Positions 1-11,914 of a stretch of 64,000 nt of DNA are shown one piece after another; the stretch's first letter is position 1, and each line of letters opens with the position of its first letter. The position numbers and the translations under genes are program-made. Below the pieces are notes generated by a model. That model searched no databases and was not told where the DNA came from. It saw only the letters and a list, made by a program, of their open reading frames with translations. The DNA comes from Phlebopus portentosus (lineage: Eukaryota; Basidiomycota; Agaricomycetes; Boletales; Boletinellaceae), in assembly GCA_037892935.1 (NCBI GenBank), contig JAYXKI010000003.1:992001-1056000 (forward strand), given 5' to 3'.

Positions 1-1420
1 GATGCGATAGCAAATCCGATTTCCTCGGGCTGAAAATGATATATTTGGGTTAGGTAGGAAATACCACCAATGTATTAAAGTACTTACGTCACGAGCAAGG
101 CCGCCATACGGGATCGGCGTGTAGGCGAAGAGACTAAAGACTACGAGCATGGAAGTATTAAGGATGGACAGCAGTAAGAAAGGCATGAGGACTGAAGACA
201 TGATGGGGTCCCTTGCGATGGTCCATGCCGTTTGGAAGTCAGGCTGGGTTTCGGAAGCAACATCTGATGTGTCTCTCAAATGTTCTCTGCGATTCGTCTA
301 ACATTATGCTCATGAATATCAACATTCGACCAAAGAGAGACAGCAGCGCTTACTTCTTCGAAGAATGCTACGCAAAAGAATGCCGCGATGAGAGTAACAA
401 GAGCAGAAATCAGACAAGGCAGGAGGTAAGGGAAATTTTGAAAGAGCTTAATGTTCCCTAGTGAGCTCGGAAAGGTTACGTTGGGGTCTGCAAATTTTCC
501 TCTACATAAAATAATAATCAGTATTATCAGTCATACTTCGCTAACGAGAAGCTGGAATACCCAATGAAAGGGCCAGCCATTTGGGCCACATTATTTGCGA
601 CCCCGAAGAAAGCGAATGCCCGCGCATGATTCGTTTCATCTGTCATGTCACCCACGGCGCTCAGAAGAACAGCAGTGTTCCCCGATAAACCACCTGCAAG
701 ACAGCGAGTAGTGAGAGCCCAGACGAAAGACTTTGAGAAACCAAATATCAGAGTTGAGAGCATAGCTCCGATGAAACCGAGTAGGAGAACTGGTTTCCGT
801 CCTATTTGATCTGAGAACGGCCAAGCCAGAGGAGGTCAGCCAGTATGAGAAGATGAAAGTACCACTCACCCGAAAGACTCCCCCATTTCATGACTGTAAG
901 TAGTTCTGCAATAGCAAATGCGCTCTCCTGTCGAAAGAATCAGAGGACAGTTAAGGGCACAGATGAAATATCTGACCAAAACTCCGGAGTAATAACCTGC
1001 CTTTCTGGGATCGTTAACAACGCCGATGTCTTCCATCATCTAAGATATGTTTATTCTCTCAGTAAACAAACTTAAAGATTATGAACCGCATAAATCACCT
1101 CATTGACGTACTTAAACGCGAGCAGTGGAAGAAGTGCGCGTGAGCTGTGGGTGCGGAAAGTCATGGAATTGAACACGTACAGGAAACACTTGAGCATATG
1201 CGATGGGCTCGGCGAGACGCATTACGAACACGACAAGGAGCTGTTTAAGGGGTAATGGCGTTGGGCCTTTGGCGATATTGACGCTTTCTATCTTCTCAGC
1301 CTCGTCGCAGATTTTTTCCGAAACAGAGCCATATAGTCCAGCCTGCGCGTCCTTTGCTCCACCCTGGCGGAGCAACTGGGTGCTCTCACAACTCCGCTGA
1401 GTCTCAAAAGAACGGTGCAT
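1..1420 (-). CDS. MFS transporter, ZIFL/tetracycline-resistance-like, C-terminal part outside window
   Basis: Major facilitator transporter of the fungal ZIFL1-like group, a plasma or vacuolar membrane exporter of unknown substrate. The start chosen (1418-1420) precedes a hydrophilic N-terminus, then the first membrane helix around VVFVMRLAEPIAYAQVFP. Spliced exons then give MMEDIGVVNDPRKAGYYSG, the signature WGSLSDQIGRKPVLLLG (loop 2-3 motif A), and RCLAGGLSGNTAVLLSAVGD followed by MTDETN and FIG, all typical of this subfamily. Further exons at about 430-510 and 90-270 give helices 6 and 7 around a central hydrophilic loop. At least six short introns. The gene runs off the left edge, so roughly the last third is missing. 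The family is clear. Substrate is not inferable, and the exact start could lie slightly upstream. Confidence 0.85.
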
Positions 1421-1845
1421 CAGGAAAGTCCTGGCCTGGTGGTCCAGAAAGGCAAGCAGGGAAGGGGGAATTAAACGAGCGTTAGAAAATGACAATATAA
1501 GAGCATCATGAATGCAACAACATAAATACATTCGTTCTTGCAAAGTTAGCGAAAAGATCTCATCGCGCAATGAGGAACCTTTTCTGGGTCCACGAAGAGG
1601 GAGCAAAGAAAAAAAAAAAAAGGCATTCGAAAGTAGTTTGTTTGAGAATATTTCCTTTGAGAGTAAGGTTGTTTTTGTACGCGTCGGGAAAGACCGAACT
1701 TGAGCGCACGCGCCTTCATCGCTCCCTCCGTCCTGACCAAATCATTACATTGATCCTTAAACAGAGCCTCTCGCCATGAGTCAAAGAGGGGGAGCGGAAG
1801 TCATACAGCGAGTATATTTCGCCTTCTTGCAACGTCTTTGAACTC
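1421..1845. other. Intergenic promoter region between divergent genes
   Basis: Divergent spacer between the MFS transporter and the ankyrin-FYVE-RING gene. It holds a 13-base A tract near 1609-1621, which could act as a nucleosome-depleted promoter element. Short open frames on both strands show no family resemblance and were not called. Confidence 0.4.
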
Positions 1846-4800
1846 ATGTATTGCAGTGCTGGGATGCTGGACGTAGCGTCGCCTAACCTGTCGGGATCCT
1901 CCAGTCCGCCTTCAAAAGAACACGTTTCAGATGGTGACGTGGAGCACGACGAGCAAGATTTCAGGTATCCTGATGCGGACGACGTATCGTATAATCATCC
2001 GCCGGACGCCGTAGCCCCAGAGTCTGAAGATGAGGAGTTCACATATCCTGCAGAAGATGCAGAGACTGCTGGCACACAATCCGAGCCTGGGCCTTCCAGT
2101 ATCTCTCCGCGCTCGGAACTATTGGAACAAGTAGAACAACTACCAAAGCCGGTTGTTCATGCTCCTGCTGCTCAGCTGGATGCCCTATATATGGCCGGAC
2201 TTAGTGGCAATCTGTCTCTGCTGAAGAAGCTAGTCGCTGAAGCAACTTCGTCAAGCCAGCTGGAGCAGTTTACCCTCGTAAATGACGCGTCACCTCGTAC
2301 TGGACTGACCGTTTTGCACGCTGCAGCAAGTCGAGGTCACCTCGGTGTCGTCAAATGGTGTAAGGTAATAAATTCAATTGAGATAATCCCGTCTAACGCA
2401 AATCTCAGTGGTCGAGGAATGCGGAGGAATTCCAGATCTCGAGGACAAGGAAGGAGAGGTTGGCAAAGTTATTTTGTATTTTTCGACTTTTTACTTGAGT
2501 TTTGTCTAGACAGCTTTACATAAAGCTTCTTTACATGGCCATCTTCCTGTTATGATGTACCTAATCAGTGCTGGTGCTGACGTCAAAACCCGAGATGGTG
2601 ATGGATGGACGGCTCTGCACAATGCCGCATCGAAGGTAGACACTCGGCCTCATGTCAATATAAGCATGTCTGACTCTAATTTCTAGGGATATTTGGACAT
2701 TGTGAGGTGGTTATGCGAAGCAGCTGGTGCAGCGAGCGAAGTTGATGGAGTCCGAGGTGTCGACGCACGTAGTAAGGGCGGCTGGACTCCCCTAAGTAAG
2801 CAAGCTTCAATTTGGTGCATATAGATTGGAGTGATTTATCACATCCGATGCATAGTGAACGCCGCCTCTAAAGGCCATCTTCCTGTTGTGTTATACCTTC
2901 TATCAAAACAGTCTGCTGACCCTTTAGTTCGAAATGACTGGGGCGAGACAGCGTACGATGTAGCGGCCGCCGTATTCGAGGTTTGGATCTGCGAGGTTCG
3001 TCTTTCGGCTTGTCTAGGTCTAGGTGTTATTATCACTCATTATTTATTCAGGTCCTTCAGCGCGTGGAGGCTGAAAAGTGGCGGAATACTACAGTACGGT
3101 ATGATTCCTTGGCTGTGCACACCACGGTTCCCATTTTGCTATATGAGAATCAACATCTTGATGTGCGTCTTAAAACGCTTGCTGTTAACGGCGGAAAGCC
3201 GAAGTTTTCTGTGACTGGCCTTGGAAGGAAGGGACGCAGAGCACCGTTTGAATTGCGACTTCCAAGACCCGATGAAGAAACAAGCAAAATTGATATACCT
3301 GCTTGGAGGAGTGATGTGCAGTTACCTTTCATAGAGGATCCATTTACTCTGCCGAAACCGTCTGCGCAAGACGGACCGTCTCGAGAAGGAGCAGAAAGGA
3401 GTCACTTCTGGCTGTAAGTATACAGTACGGTGTCGTATTTCTCAACTAATTCAATTTATAGCTCCGATTGGACTCTGGATCTTACTCATCCACGAGTGGA
3501 TGTAAATGAAGGTTGGCAATATGCACATACTTTTGATGCTGCTGAGGATCAGTGGAGCGCGGAGCCTCCACCACCTCTTGAGCGCTTGCTTTCTGGTTCG
3601 GGCATAATGACGACTGGGCTCGGTGCCTCGTCAAGTAGGGCCGGCCCTTCGACTCGCGTACCAGCCTCTCAGTCGTGGGTCAGACGTCGTCGCTGGGTCC
3701 GAGTTATGCGACGCCGCCTTGATATCCCTCCTCTTCCGTATCTCGGTCCGGATGGTTTAATGTACCAGCTGACGAACGACGGCAAGCTCGTACCTTATGT
3801 TGATGACCAACAGGAGGAGACATACGGAGTCGACGGACATGAATTGGGAGCTATGCCTGCTTCCTTCCTGTCTATGAGCCAAGATTATGTAGCCCGTTCG
3901 CGATACTTGGCGGGCACGCCATCCACTGCGGACCCTACCATCACTTCTGTTCCGGCGGTTGAAGTTAGACGAGCGATCGCTAAGCTAGAAAGAGCTGTAA
4001 TGGAACTTCGTATGGGTATGCTAGGTAAGGCTAGCAGTTAGTTTGTTGTTTATTATCATTTGAACTATTTGCTAGGTGATGAGGATCATGAACGTCGAAC
4101 GCAGGCAGAAGTATTGCTCAACGCTTATAGCCGCGAGCTGGAACGCAGGAGACTGGCGGCTGGAGCGGCTGGAATATCTCTATCTAATGACGGTCAGCAT
4201 TATGTTCCGACGATGGTCTCAGATTATTGAATCCCATTTAGCGAATGACGAAGCAATTGATGGCGATGAGTCGGACGACGAAAGCTTCCATTACCCTGGT
4301 TCATCACCGACAACCTCGACATTACACAGGCCATCCTCGTCTGGATCTCGACATTCCCAAACTACGGACTATTTTAATAGACCGACGATAACGAGAACAT
4401 CCACCGACTTGACACCGCATCTTGCTCAAGCACCGGAATTTAGAGTTCCGACCCATGAAGCACCGCAAAAGGTGGTGCTGCCTCGAACAAGTACTCCAAC
4501 TCCTCACACATTACATGCCCAATGGGAACGAGACGATGCTGTGACAGAGTGTCATGAATGCAAGAGACGGTTTACATTTTTGTTCCGGAAGGTAAGTAAT
4601 CTACGGTTTTCTATGGCGACTATTTGAGGAGCTAATGCATGTACATTACAGCATGTAAGGATGTTACATCATTCACATTTGGTTTACTCTGATCATTAGT
4701 AGCACTGTCGACGTTGCGGGAAAATCTTTTGTGATAGATGTTCGTCTTACCGGGTCACTCTTGACCCGGCTGATATCGTGCATGATCCAGCACTTCCAGA

Positions 4801-5510
4801 AGGCAGTATCTCGTACAACACGCCGCAGCGAGTCTGCCAGCTGTGCTTCGAAGAGACCAATGCAAGTTCGAGCGTCCCGGCGCGGTTCCAAGGCTCATCA
4901 AGTAGTGCTATCCAGCGCATAGTAATTGACGAAGATAGACTTGCCATTCCTACTAACCTGAGAAGATCCGATTCGAGCTCGCAGCTCAGCGACCTTGCGG
5001 AGTGAGTCATTCCTCCAGTCGTCTTGACAGTACTGAGTTTGACATACTTGAAGCTGTCCTGTCTGCGGTCGAGGTCTATCGGAGTTCGGATCCGCATCAG
5101 AGCAGGAGTTGCATGTAAAGAATTGCCTTGAGGGCGGCGTAGGCACTATTCAGCAGCCAGCACGGTATCTTGTTTATCGGCTACCTGGAGAGAGTTTATT
5201 GGTCGGCACTGAATGTGAGTCGCTATTTACCCAATTGAAATCGAATTATTCAACTTTTTTTCAGGTGTCATCTGCTTGGAAGAATTTGTCAAAGGTAACG
5301 TGCTTACAATACCTCAAAATATTCAGCACTCAAGTCATATTATAAGGTTCAATGGTTGCTCGACTCAGCTGTTTATGCAGTTTCCACAGCAGTATGTCGA
5401 TTCAAATTCTATTGTCAGACCTAAGATAGCTAAATACGGGCGTTCTAGCTTGTCTTTCAGCCTGGCTGCAAAGAGGAAGATCGTGCCCGGTCCACGCGCG
5501 GGACAACTAG
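1846..5510 (+). CDS. Ankyrin-FYVE-RING protein, probable endosomal E3 ubiquitin ligase (Pib1-like C-terminus)
   Basis: Predicted membrane-recruited E3 ubiquitin ligase. The N-terminus is acidic and disordered and carries F-x-Y-P motifs. About four ankyrin repeats follow (TGLTVLHAAASRGHLGVVKW, TALHKASLHGHLPVMMYL, GWTALHNAASKGYLDIVRWL, NAASKGHLPVVLYLL), then a long linker. The FYVE zinc finger starts at CHECKRRFTFLFRK (about 4550) and, after two introns, reads HHCRRCGKIFC and ends VCQLCFEE, so it should bind PI3P on endosomes. A short CPVCGRGL Cys pair follows near 5063. The C-terminal RING-H2 reads CVICLEEFVKGSMVARLSC, LCSFHSTCLSAW and RGRSCPVHARDN-stop; it needs introns at about 5295-5346 and 5391-5451. 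FYVE plus C-terminal RING is the layout of yeast Pib1, with ankyrin repeats added. The start could also be the Met at 1864. Confidence 0.85.
4652..4654 (+). other. Three-base microexon (CAT, His) inside the FYVE domain
   Basis: The codon CAT lies between a perfect acceptor (ttacag, ending 4651) and a donor (gtaagg, starting 4655). The preceding exon ends in the codons for FRK at 4591 and the next begins CAC TGT CGA at 4703. Including CAT gives RKHHCRRCG, the canonical FYVE core. Skipping it keeps the frame but removes one of the paired histidines. Both flanking introns (4592-4651 and 4655-4702) have plausible branch sequences (gctaatgc and ctctgatc). Confidence 0.75.
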
Positions 5511-5741
5511 ACTATTCTAGTCTACAATGATTCTCCCACCAAATCCATTTTAGTCCTTTTTCATGAGACTTATGAACTTTACGATATGTTACCCAAACCA
5601 AGCATAGCTTAGGTTGGCTTAATCGATGCATCGTGCAATATCCTAATTGACGTTGTAATGCAGCACTTTGTGAATTTATGGACACAGATTATTACTGCAC
5701 ATCAATATACAATGAACAAAGCAAGAACAGCGATACAACAG

Positions 5742-6646
5742 CTAAAAATCTTCATCGCGCGGTTCATAGAACGTGCTATAATGCAGCTTGCTTTCATCTA
5801 TGCGGATGACATCCGCGAGGTCTTCGGCATCAGGATAGACGATGTTCTGGCCCTTGATGCCGTCGTCCTCCTCGTCGTGGAACCACGATGCTGGATCTTC
5901 ATCTTCATCTTCCTCATCCTCGTCCTCGCCCTCCATATCTGAGTCAGTCGGCTTGTAGGTCATGAATTCCCAGACTTTCGCCTGGTATTCTTCTCTCGTA
6001 AGAGTTCTACCCGAAGGAGTTGTCTGTGTCGGCATGCTGTGCTTCTCTCGACGGGCTTCTGCTCGTTCGCGTCGTTCTCGTTCGATCGCATTCTGTTTTT
6101 CTTCAATAGCAATCGCCTCCTGAAGGCTCAAAGTAGCCGCTCGATGTCGTGCATTTGGCTTATATGCCTTACTCTTTTTCTCCTAAAAGTAAACCGTTGC
6201 ATTAATTACCTGAACAAATGAACGGGAAAAGGCGTACCCATTCAGCAATAGCCTCTTTCTTTACCTTGACGGCACTTTTTACTTTGCTTTCCGGTTCCGA
6301 GTCAACTGCCATAGGAGTATCCTCTCCAATAGTCGCTTGCCTCATTCCGCGTTGGATACTATCCATAGCATCGAGTTCGGATAGTCGTTCACGGATCTTA
6401 GCTTGATTTGCTTCGATTCTAGCAACAAACTGGGAGGACGATGCTGTCCTTGAAACAAAGTAAGATTTCAGAAGTTAACAGAAGGGGCTGGACGGCTCAC
6501 AATGTCCGGAGAAGGTCCTCATTTCGGCGGTATAGATCACGCAACTCGGGTGCGTTCATGGTTTCGATTTGCACCGTCTTCTCTTTCGGAAACGGGCGCA
6601 TACCAGGCATGCCAGAATTATTGGTTCTGAGTTTATGGAACGACAT
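5742..6646 (-). CDS. Conserved acidic protein of unknown function
   Basis: Not recognised. Three exons give about 250 residues. The N-terminal exon starts MSFHKLRTNN and contains MNAPELRDLYRRNEDLL, a short helical segment. The middle exon is predicted coiled coil (FVARIEANQAKIRERLSELD) and ends in a Lys-rich stretch. The last exon has a charged helix (EEKQNAIERERRERAEARRE), then an Asp/Glu run around residues 190-200, and ends in an aromatic, well-conserved-looking tail (YPDAEDLADVIRID, then LHYSTFYEPRDED). The mixture of charged helix and acidic tail suggests a nuclear adaptor or chaperone-like protein, but that is only a guess. Convergent with the ankyrin-FYVE-RING gene (232 bases apart). 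Confidence 0.7.
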
Positions 6647-6896
6647 TGTGATGGGAAGGTGGCAGAGCTGACTTCAGGTCGTTGTGGCTCGTAAATAGAC
6701 GTTCGGCATTGAGCGTGATTTATGATCTATATCTAACTATGTAATGTAGGGTCCTAATTTCATGTTTTCGCAATTGAGATAATACATTTTCGTTTACAAC
6801 AATACACGAATCAACTCCCGTGACGAGTACATTCACTGTAATAATACAAACATTCGCGAGTACAGATAATGCGCATGATTGAAAAATTCTTCTCAC

Positions 6897-8087
6897 TCAA
6901 GAAAACATGTCGCCCTAGAGTCGAGTCGGAAGTTTCAGCGGAGTATCTCAGAGCGATCAATGTGAATGTCAAGTTTAACTTACCATACCAGGAGGCATAA
7001 ACTCATCATTGTCTGGATCACCACTGCGCTGTCCTCGAGGACCGCGTCCGCCTGATCCCCTTGGTCTATTACGACCAGGACCAAGTGGACCCGGAAAAAC
7101 GGGATCGAACCTCGCGCCAGGAGGTGCACCCATGGGAGGCAAATATCCGTCTCCTCCCCACGGTCCTCCGCCCAGAGGGTTACCCGGATCCCTTCGAGGA
7201 CCAAATGCACCGCCAAAAATCGGATGATCAGGCCCAACATACATGCCATCGCCCCGATTAGTAGGGAAAAGTGGAGGTGGCGCGAACGGATTTGGTTGAT
7301 TTTGCAAAGGAAGAGGATCGAGGTCGCTCCTCCCAATCTGAAGCGGATTCTCTGGAGGAATGTGCGACTCAAGGCCCGAAGGACGGCGCGGCACTTCGGG
7401 AGGTATGACCGGATGTGAAGGTCCCGGCTGGGCGCGCGCACCAGTTTGGGATCGACTTTGTCGCTGTGTGTCAGATGCTGTATCAGTAGAGCTATCGCCC
7501 GCGATTTCCATATAACCCTCTTTCCGTAAGCCCGGGACGAGTTTTTGTATGATGGCGAGTTTGAGTTGATTCACAAAGTCTGTGATTCTGTTCGAAGAAA
7601 TGAAGCCCTGGACAAGAGGCGTAGAGCCTTGTTCTTCCACGGTGTAAGGGAAAAAGCTCGGCGAGACATAGTCGTTTGTCGAAATATCCAATGAAGCAGT
7701 CTTATCGGTCTATAAGGATCAAGTGTTAAATGTAGCTGATACAGTAAATTATGAAGCCCCAAAGCTTGCCTCGCTAGCAATCCCGTTGACGAGTGTGCGT
7801 GAGCCGAGCTTCGTGACCTTTATAATGAACTCAAGACTACTCTGTTCGTGACGGTACCGAAGTGTATAGTTTCCTGGACCGTGCGCATTCCAGTTATCAG
7901 GTAGGATATTGTCCGGGAAAGAGACAGAAGAGGATTCATCAACACCAATAAGTCGAAATCCCAATATCGAGAAGACGGTATGAGTTAGCGCCGCTATAGC
8001 ATCCTGGGGATGATTCAGCAATTTTGACCTAGGAAGATATTTGGGAAGAGAAGACAGTAGTGCAGACGACTCGAGTGTGTTTGCCAT
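6897..8087 (-). CDS. Proteasome inhibitor PI31-like protein
   Basis: Homologue of PI31/PSMF1, which binds the 20S proteasome and modulates its activity and assembly. The N-terminal exon (from Met at 8087) matches the FP domain, with HTVFSILGFRLIGVDE and YTLRYRHEQSSLEFIIKV. The middle exon has VQGFISSNRITDFVNQL, then a disordered Pro/Gly-rich C-terminal half with the signature blocks IGRSDLDPLP, MYVGPDHPIFG and repeated GGG/PPG. Reading straight through gives a tail ending GMVS. Splicing a gtaagt intron (6915-6983) instead joins an 18-base final exon and yields DNDEFMPPGMGDMFS-stop, close to the usual PI31 end (PPG..DMF), which I prefer. Divergent from PRP5 with 164 bases between start codons. 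Confidence 0.88.
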
Positions 8088-8251
8088 GGTAGAAACGAAC
8101 GGAAGAAAGTACAATGCACCGTTAACACAGCTCAGACGCGTGTATATGCGGTGATCTTACGTAACGCTTTCCCATGACCTTAACTTCACCCACCTTACTT
8201 ACGTTAACTCTTCGTCTATACTCATTGTCACTCAACACCGAGAACAGCGCG
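8088..8251. promoter_or_regulatory. Short bidirectional promoter PI31 / PRP5
   Basis: Only 164 bases separate the two start codons, so both genes must share this spacer for initiation and 5' leaders. It contains pyrimidine-rich runs (ttcacccaccttacttacgt and neighbours). No TATA box is obvious. Confidence 0.5.
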
Positions 8252-11200
8252 ATGGCACGTAGAGACAGATCATACTCGCCGGACACAGCGAACAAGAGGG
8301 TAAGATCATCCTATCGTTCTTCACCTCGGTCTCCTTCTCCAACTCGGCGGAATGTAAGACCTAGTGATAAATCCCGTTACGACGACAGAGACCGTGAACG
8401 CGATCGCGACCGGGATCGAGACAGGATTAGGGAACGCGAGAGGGACAAACATCGGGACGACAGATATAGAGACGACAAACGAAGAGACCTTTACCGAGAT
8501 GAACGCGACCGTCGAGATTCTCGACGGGACGACCGAAGGCCTCGTTCTCGTTCTCGGGATCGAAGAGAACGGGAGCGCGAGCGCGAGCGTGATAGGCAAC
8601 CCTCACCACCTCGCCAATCAAAAGAATCAAAGCCAGTCACTCCCGCAGCCGGAACTCCGCCCGTGGAAGACGAAAAGATGAGAGCGAAACGCGAGCGTTT
8701 GGAGGCTTGGAAAAAGGAGCGGGAGGCGAAGAAAGCACTGGACGAGGCGAAGGCGAAGGCTATGGCACTCGCCGGAAAATCTGTTCCTCGTGAGTATACT
8801 TCATTTTCCTTACATTTAAATGCTAGGTTTCATATCACTTGATTTAACAATGCCAGAACCCGCTGTGACTTCAACGACCCAGTCGAAACCTGCAGCCCAG
8901 CTCAACAGAGCTGCCTTTGGTGGATTGGGCTTAAAGGTGCTACCCATAAAGCCGGAGCTTACCAAAGGAGCCAATGCGAAGGCCGCTATGATGGACGATT
9001 CCACCGAAACCACACGGAAACTCGAGAAACTTGAGGACATGCCTGCTATCGACATGAGCATGCCGAACGATGAAAGCGTAGGCGAAAACCTCGAGGCCGA
9101 CGATGATGATGAGGAAGCGAATCGGCTTGACCAGGAAAAGAAAGCTCAAGTTAAGAACAGCATGGACGTGGATGAGGAAGAGGTTGACCCATTAGACGCC
9201 TTCATGTCAGAAGTCAAGGAGGAGGTCAAGAAGGTGGATGAAATGGACATAAAAAAGATGATGGAAGATCCGAACTATCGACGGCGTCTCGAAGATCGCC
9301 TTGATGAAGAAAGAGGCGACGAAGAAGACGCTGAAGTGGTTGCCGACGAACTTGACGCCACTGACCTCAATCCTGAGGACATCCTCGCTCTCGCAGCTAA
9401 GAAGGCTAAGAAGAAGGATCTTGCGACAGTCGATCATTCGCGCATCGTATACGAGCCTTTTCGCAAAGAATTCTACCACCCTCCTCCTGAAGTTGCGGAA
9501 ATGTCAGACGAGGAAGCGGATCTTCTGCGCTTAGAACTGGACGGTATTAAGATTCGTGGTATTGATTGCCCCCGACCCATCACAAAATGGAGTCACTGCG
9601 GTCTACCTGCAAGCTGGTACGTTCTTTTGTTTGTTCTAGTTTGTGTAAATCGTTAAATTATGCCTTTAGCTTAGATGTCATAAAGAAGCTTGGGTTTACT
9701 GCACCGACGCCTATTCAAGCGCAAGCTATTCCTGCGATCATGTCTGGGCGCGACGTCATTGGCGTCGCAAAGACGGGATCAGGGAAAACTGTCGCCTTCC
9801 TTTTACCTCTTTTCCGCCACATTAAGGACCAGCGTCTTTTGGAGCCGATGGAGGGACCGATAGCCATTGTGATGACCCCGACTCGCGAACTGGCAGTTCA
9901 AATTCATCGTGATTGTAAGCCCTTCTTGAAGGTTCTGAATCTTCGGGTGCGTGATATTCTCGCGTCTTCTTGACATGCAGATGCTTTTAACTCTATCTAG
10001 GCTGTCTGTGCGTATGGTGGTTCCCCGATTAAGGATCAGATCGCAGAGATGAAGAAGGGTGCAGAGATCATAGTCTGCACTCCTGGACGCATGATTGATC
10101 TCCTCACCGCAAATTCCGGACGAGTCACAAACTTGAAACGGGTTACATACCTTGTTCTTGACGAGGCGGATCGAATGTTTGATATGGGCTTCGAGCCGCA
10201 AGTCATGAAGATCGTAAATAACATCCGACCTGACCGACAGACAGTCCTGTTTTCTGCCACCTTCCCCAAACAAATGGATTCACTCGCTCGGAAGATACTC
10301 AAGAAGCCGCTTGAGATTACAGTTGGCGGGCGATCGGTGGTCGCTGCAGAAATCGAACAGATTGTCGAGGTTCGTGCTGAGGATACGAAATTCCACCGCC
10401 TCCTGGAAATCCTCGGTCAAATGTATAATGAAGATCCTGAATGTCGGACTCTTATTTTCGTGGACCGTCAAGAAGCCGCAGACAACCTTCTGCGTGAACT
10501 TCTACGGAAAGGTTATCTCTGCATGAGTTTGCACGGTGGAAAAGACCAAGTTGACCGTGATTCGACGATTGCTGACTTCAAGGCGGGTATTGTGCCTATT
10601 GTGATTGCGACCTCTGTCGCCGCCCGTGGTCTTGATGTCAAGCAACTGAAACTCGTAATAAACTTTGATGTGCCTAATCACATGGAAGACTACGTACACC
10701 GCGCAGGAAGGACCGGTCGAGCTGGAAATAAGGGCACTTGCGTCACTTTCATTACTCCAGAGCAGGAGAGGTATTCTGTCGACATCTTCAGAGCTCTGAA
10801 AGCAAGCGATGCGACCGTGCCGAAAGAACTTGAAGAGCTAGCGAATGGTATGTTTTCTTTTTTACTTATATTAATTCGTTCTACTTATTACTTGATTCAT
10901 TGTAGGGTTCCTTGAGAAGGTGAAGTCTGGGAATGCTAAGAAGGTGTTCACAGGCTTCGGTGGCAAAGGGCTGGATAGATTAGATAAGGAGCGCGACGCC
11001 AAAGAAAAGGCCGAGCGTAAAGCTTACGGCGAAGGAGATGAGAAAGCGGAAGAGAAAATAGATGAGGATGCCGCGCCCAGCGGTCCTGGTGCCACCAAAG
11101 CCGAGTCAAAGGATGACATGAGCTTTGGGAACTTCAAGGTGGAGATCAAGCGAGGACCGGCTCCAGATTCATCGAAGGGTCAACTTGGCATCGCAGGTGC

Positions 11201-11914
11201 GGCCGCGGCTGCTCGGCGGCTGGCACAACAGAAGGAAGAAGAGAAAATGCAAAATTCTTTGCGTTTGGCTGAAGAAGCTGCTGCGAGAGCTGGGAAGGAT
11301 ACCGCGGCGTACAAACAAGCTCAGAGCGTTGTTGCGAAGTTGAATGCGCAGCTTCGCGTGGCGCGGCTCGTTGCTCAGAGTCAGAGCGCGTTTGAGGCAA
11401 AGGGTGGTTCTGTCAAAGACCCAGATGCGACGGACTTCCATGCTATCATTCCGATCAATGATTACCCGCAAAAAGCGAGATGGCGAGTCACTAATAAGGA
11501 GACGATGGTTCAGGTGAGAGTCAACTTGTTGCGCCTTCACAGAAACGTGACTTACACATCAATATGACAGCTCATCGACCAGACCGGAGCTTCGGTAACG
11601 AATAAAGGTGTGTCTTGCCCTTATGTGATCGTACAAATTACTGAAATTTCTCAGGTATCTACTACGAGTCCGGCAAGGAACCGCCGCCTGAAGGCCCACC
11701 AAAACTACATTTGCTTGTAGAGTCCAATGAAGAGTGGAGGGTAAGTTATTCTGCTTCTTACATCGTTCAGATGAATTTGATGCCATTGTTACCAAAATAG
11801 GTTGAGCAGGCAGTTAGGGAGATTAAGCGCTTACTTGTGGAAGCATCCGCGGCTGCTCTGCAATCCGAATATCGTAATCCATCAGCAAGCACTGGTCGTT
11901 ACAGTGTGATCTAG
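8252..11914 (+). CDS. PRP5: Pre-mRNA-processing ATP-dependent RNA helicase Prp5 (DDX46 family)
   Basis: DEAD-box ATPase that remodels U2 snRNP during branch-site selection. The N-terminus is an SR/RD-rich region with RERD repeats, then the DPLDAFM acidic motif (about 9190) characteristic of Prp5. Core motifs appear in order: Q motif [13 protein letters not shown], motif I AKTGSGKT, Ia PTRELA, Ib TPGR, motif [18 protein letters not shown], motif [41 protein letters not shown]. The C-terminal extension has an Ala-rich coiled coil and a short conserved end ([18 protein letters not shown] and GRYSVI-stop). Introns lie near 8791-8856, 9615-9668, 9945-10000, 10846-10904, 11513-11569, 11608-11654 and 11741-11800. 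Length, about 1,050 residues, fits the family. Confidence 0.95.

Noticed and set aside
8321..8681. Minus- and plus-strand frames overlapping the PRP5 N-terminus
   Set aside because: Repetitive RD/RERD codons leave all frames open. The Prp5 frame continues into conserved motifs; the others do not.
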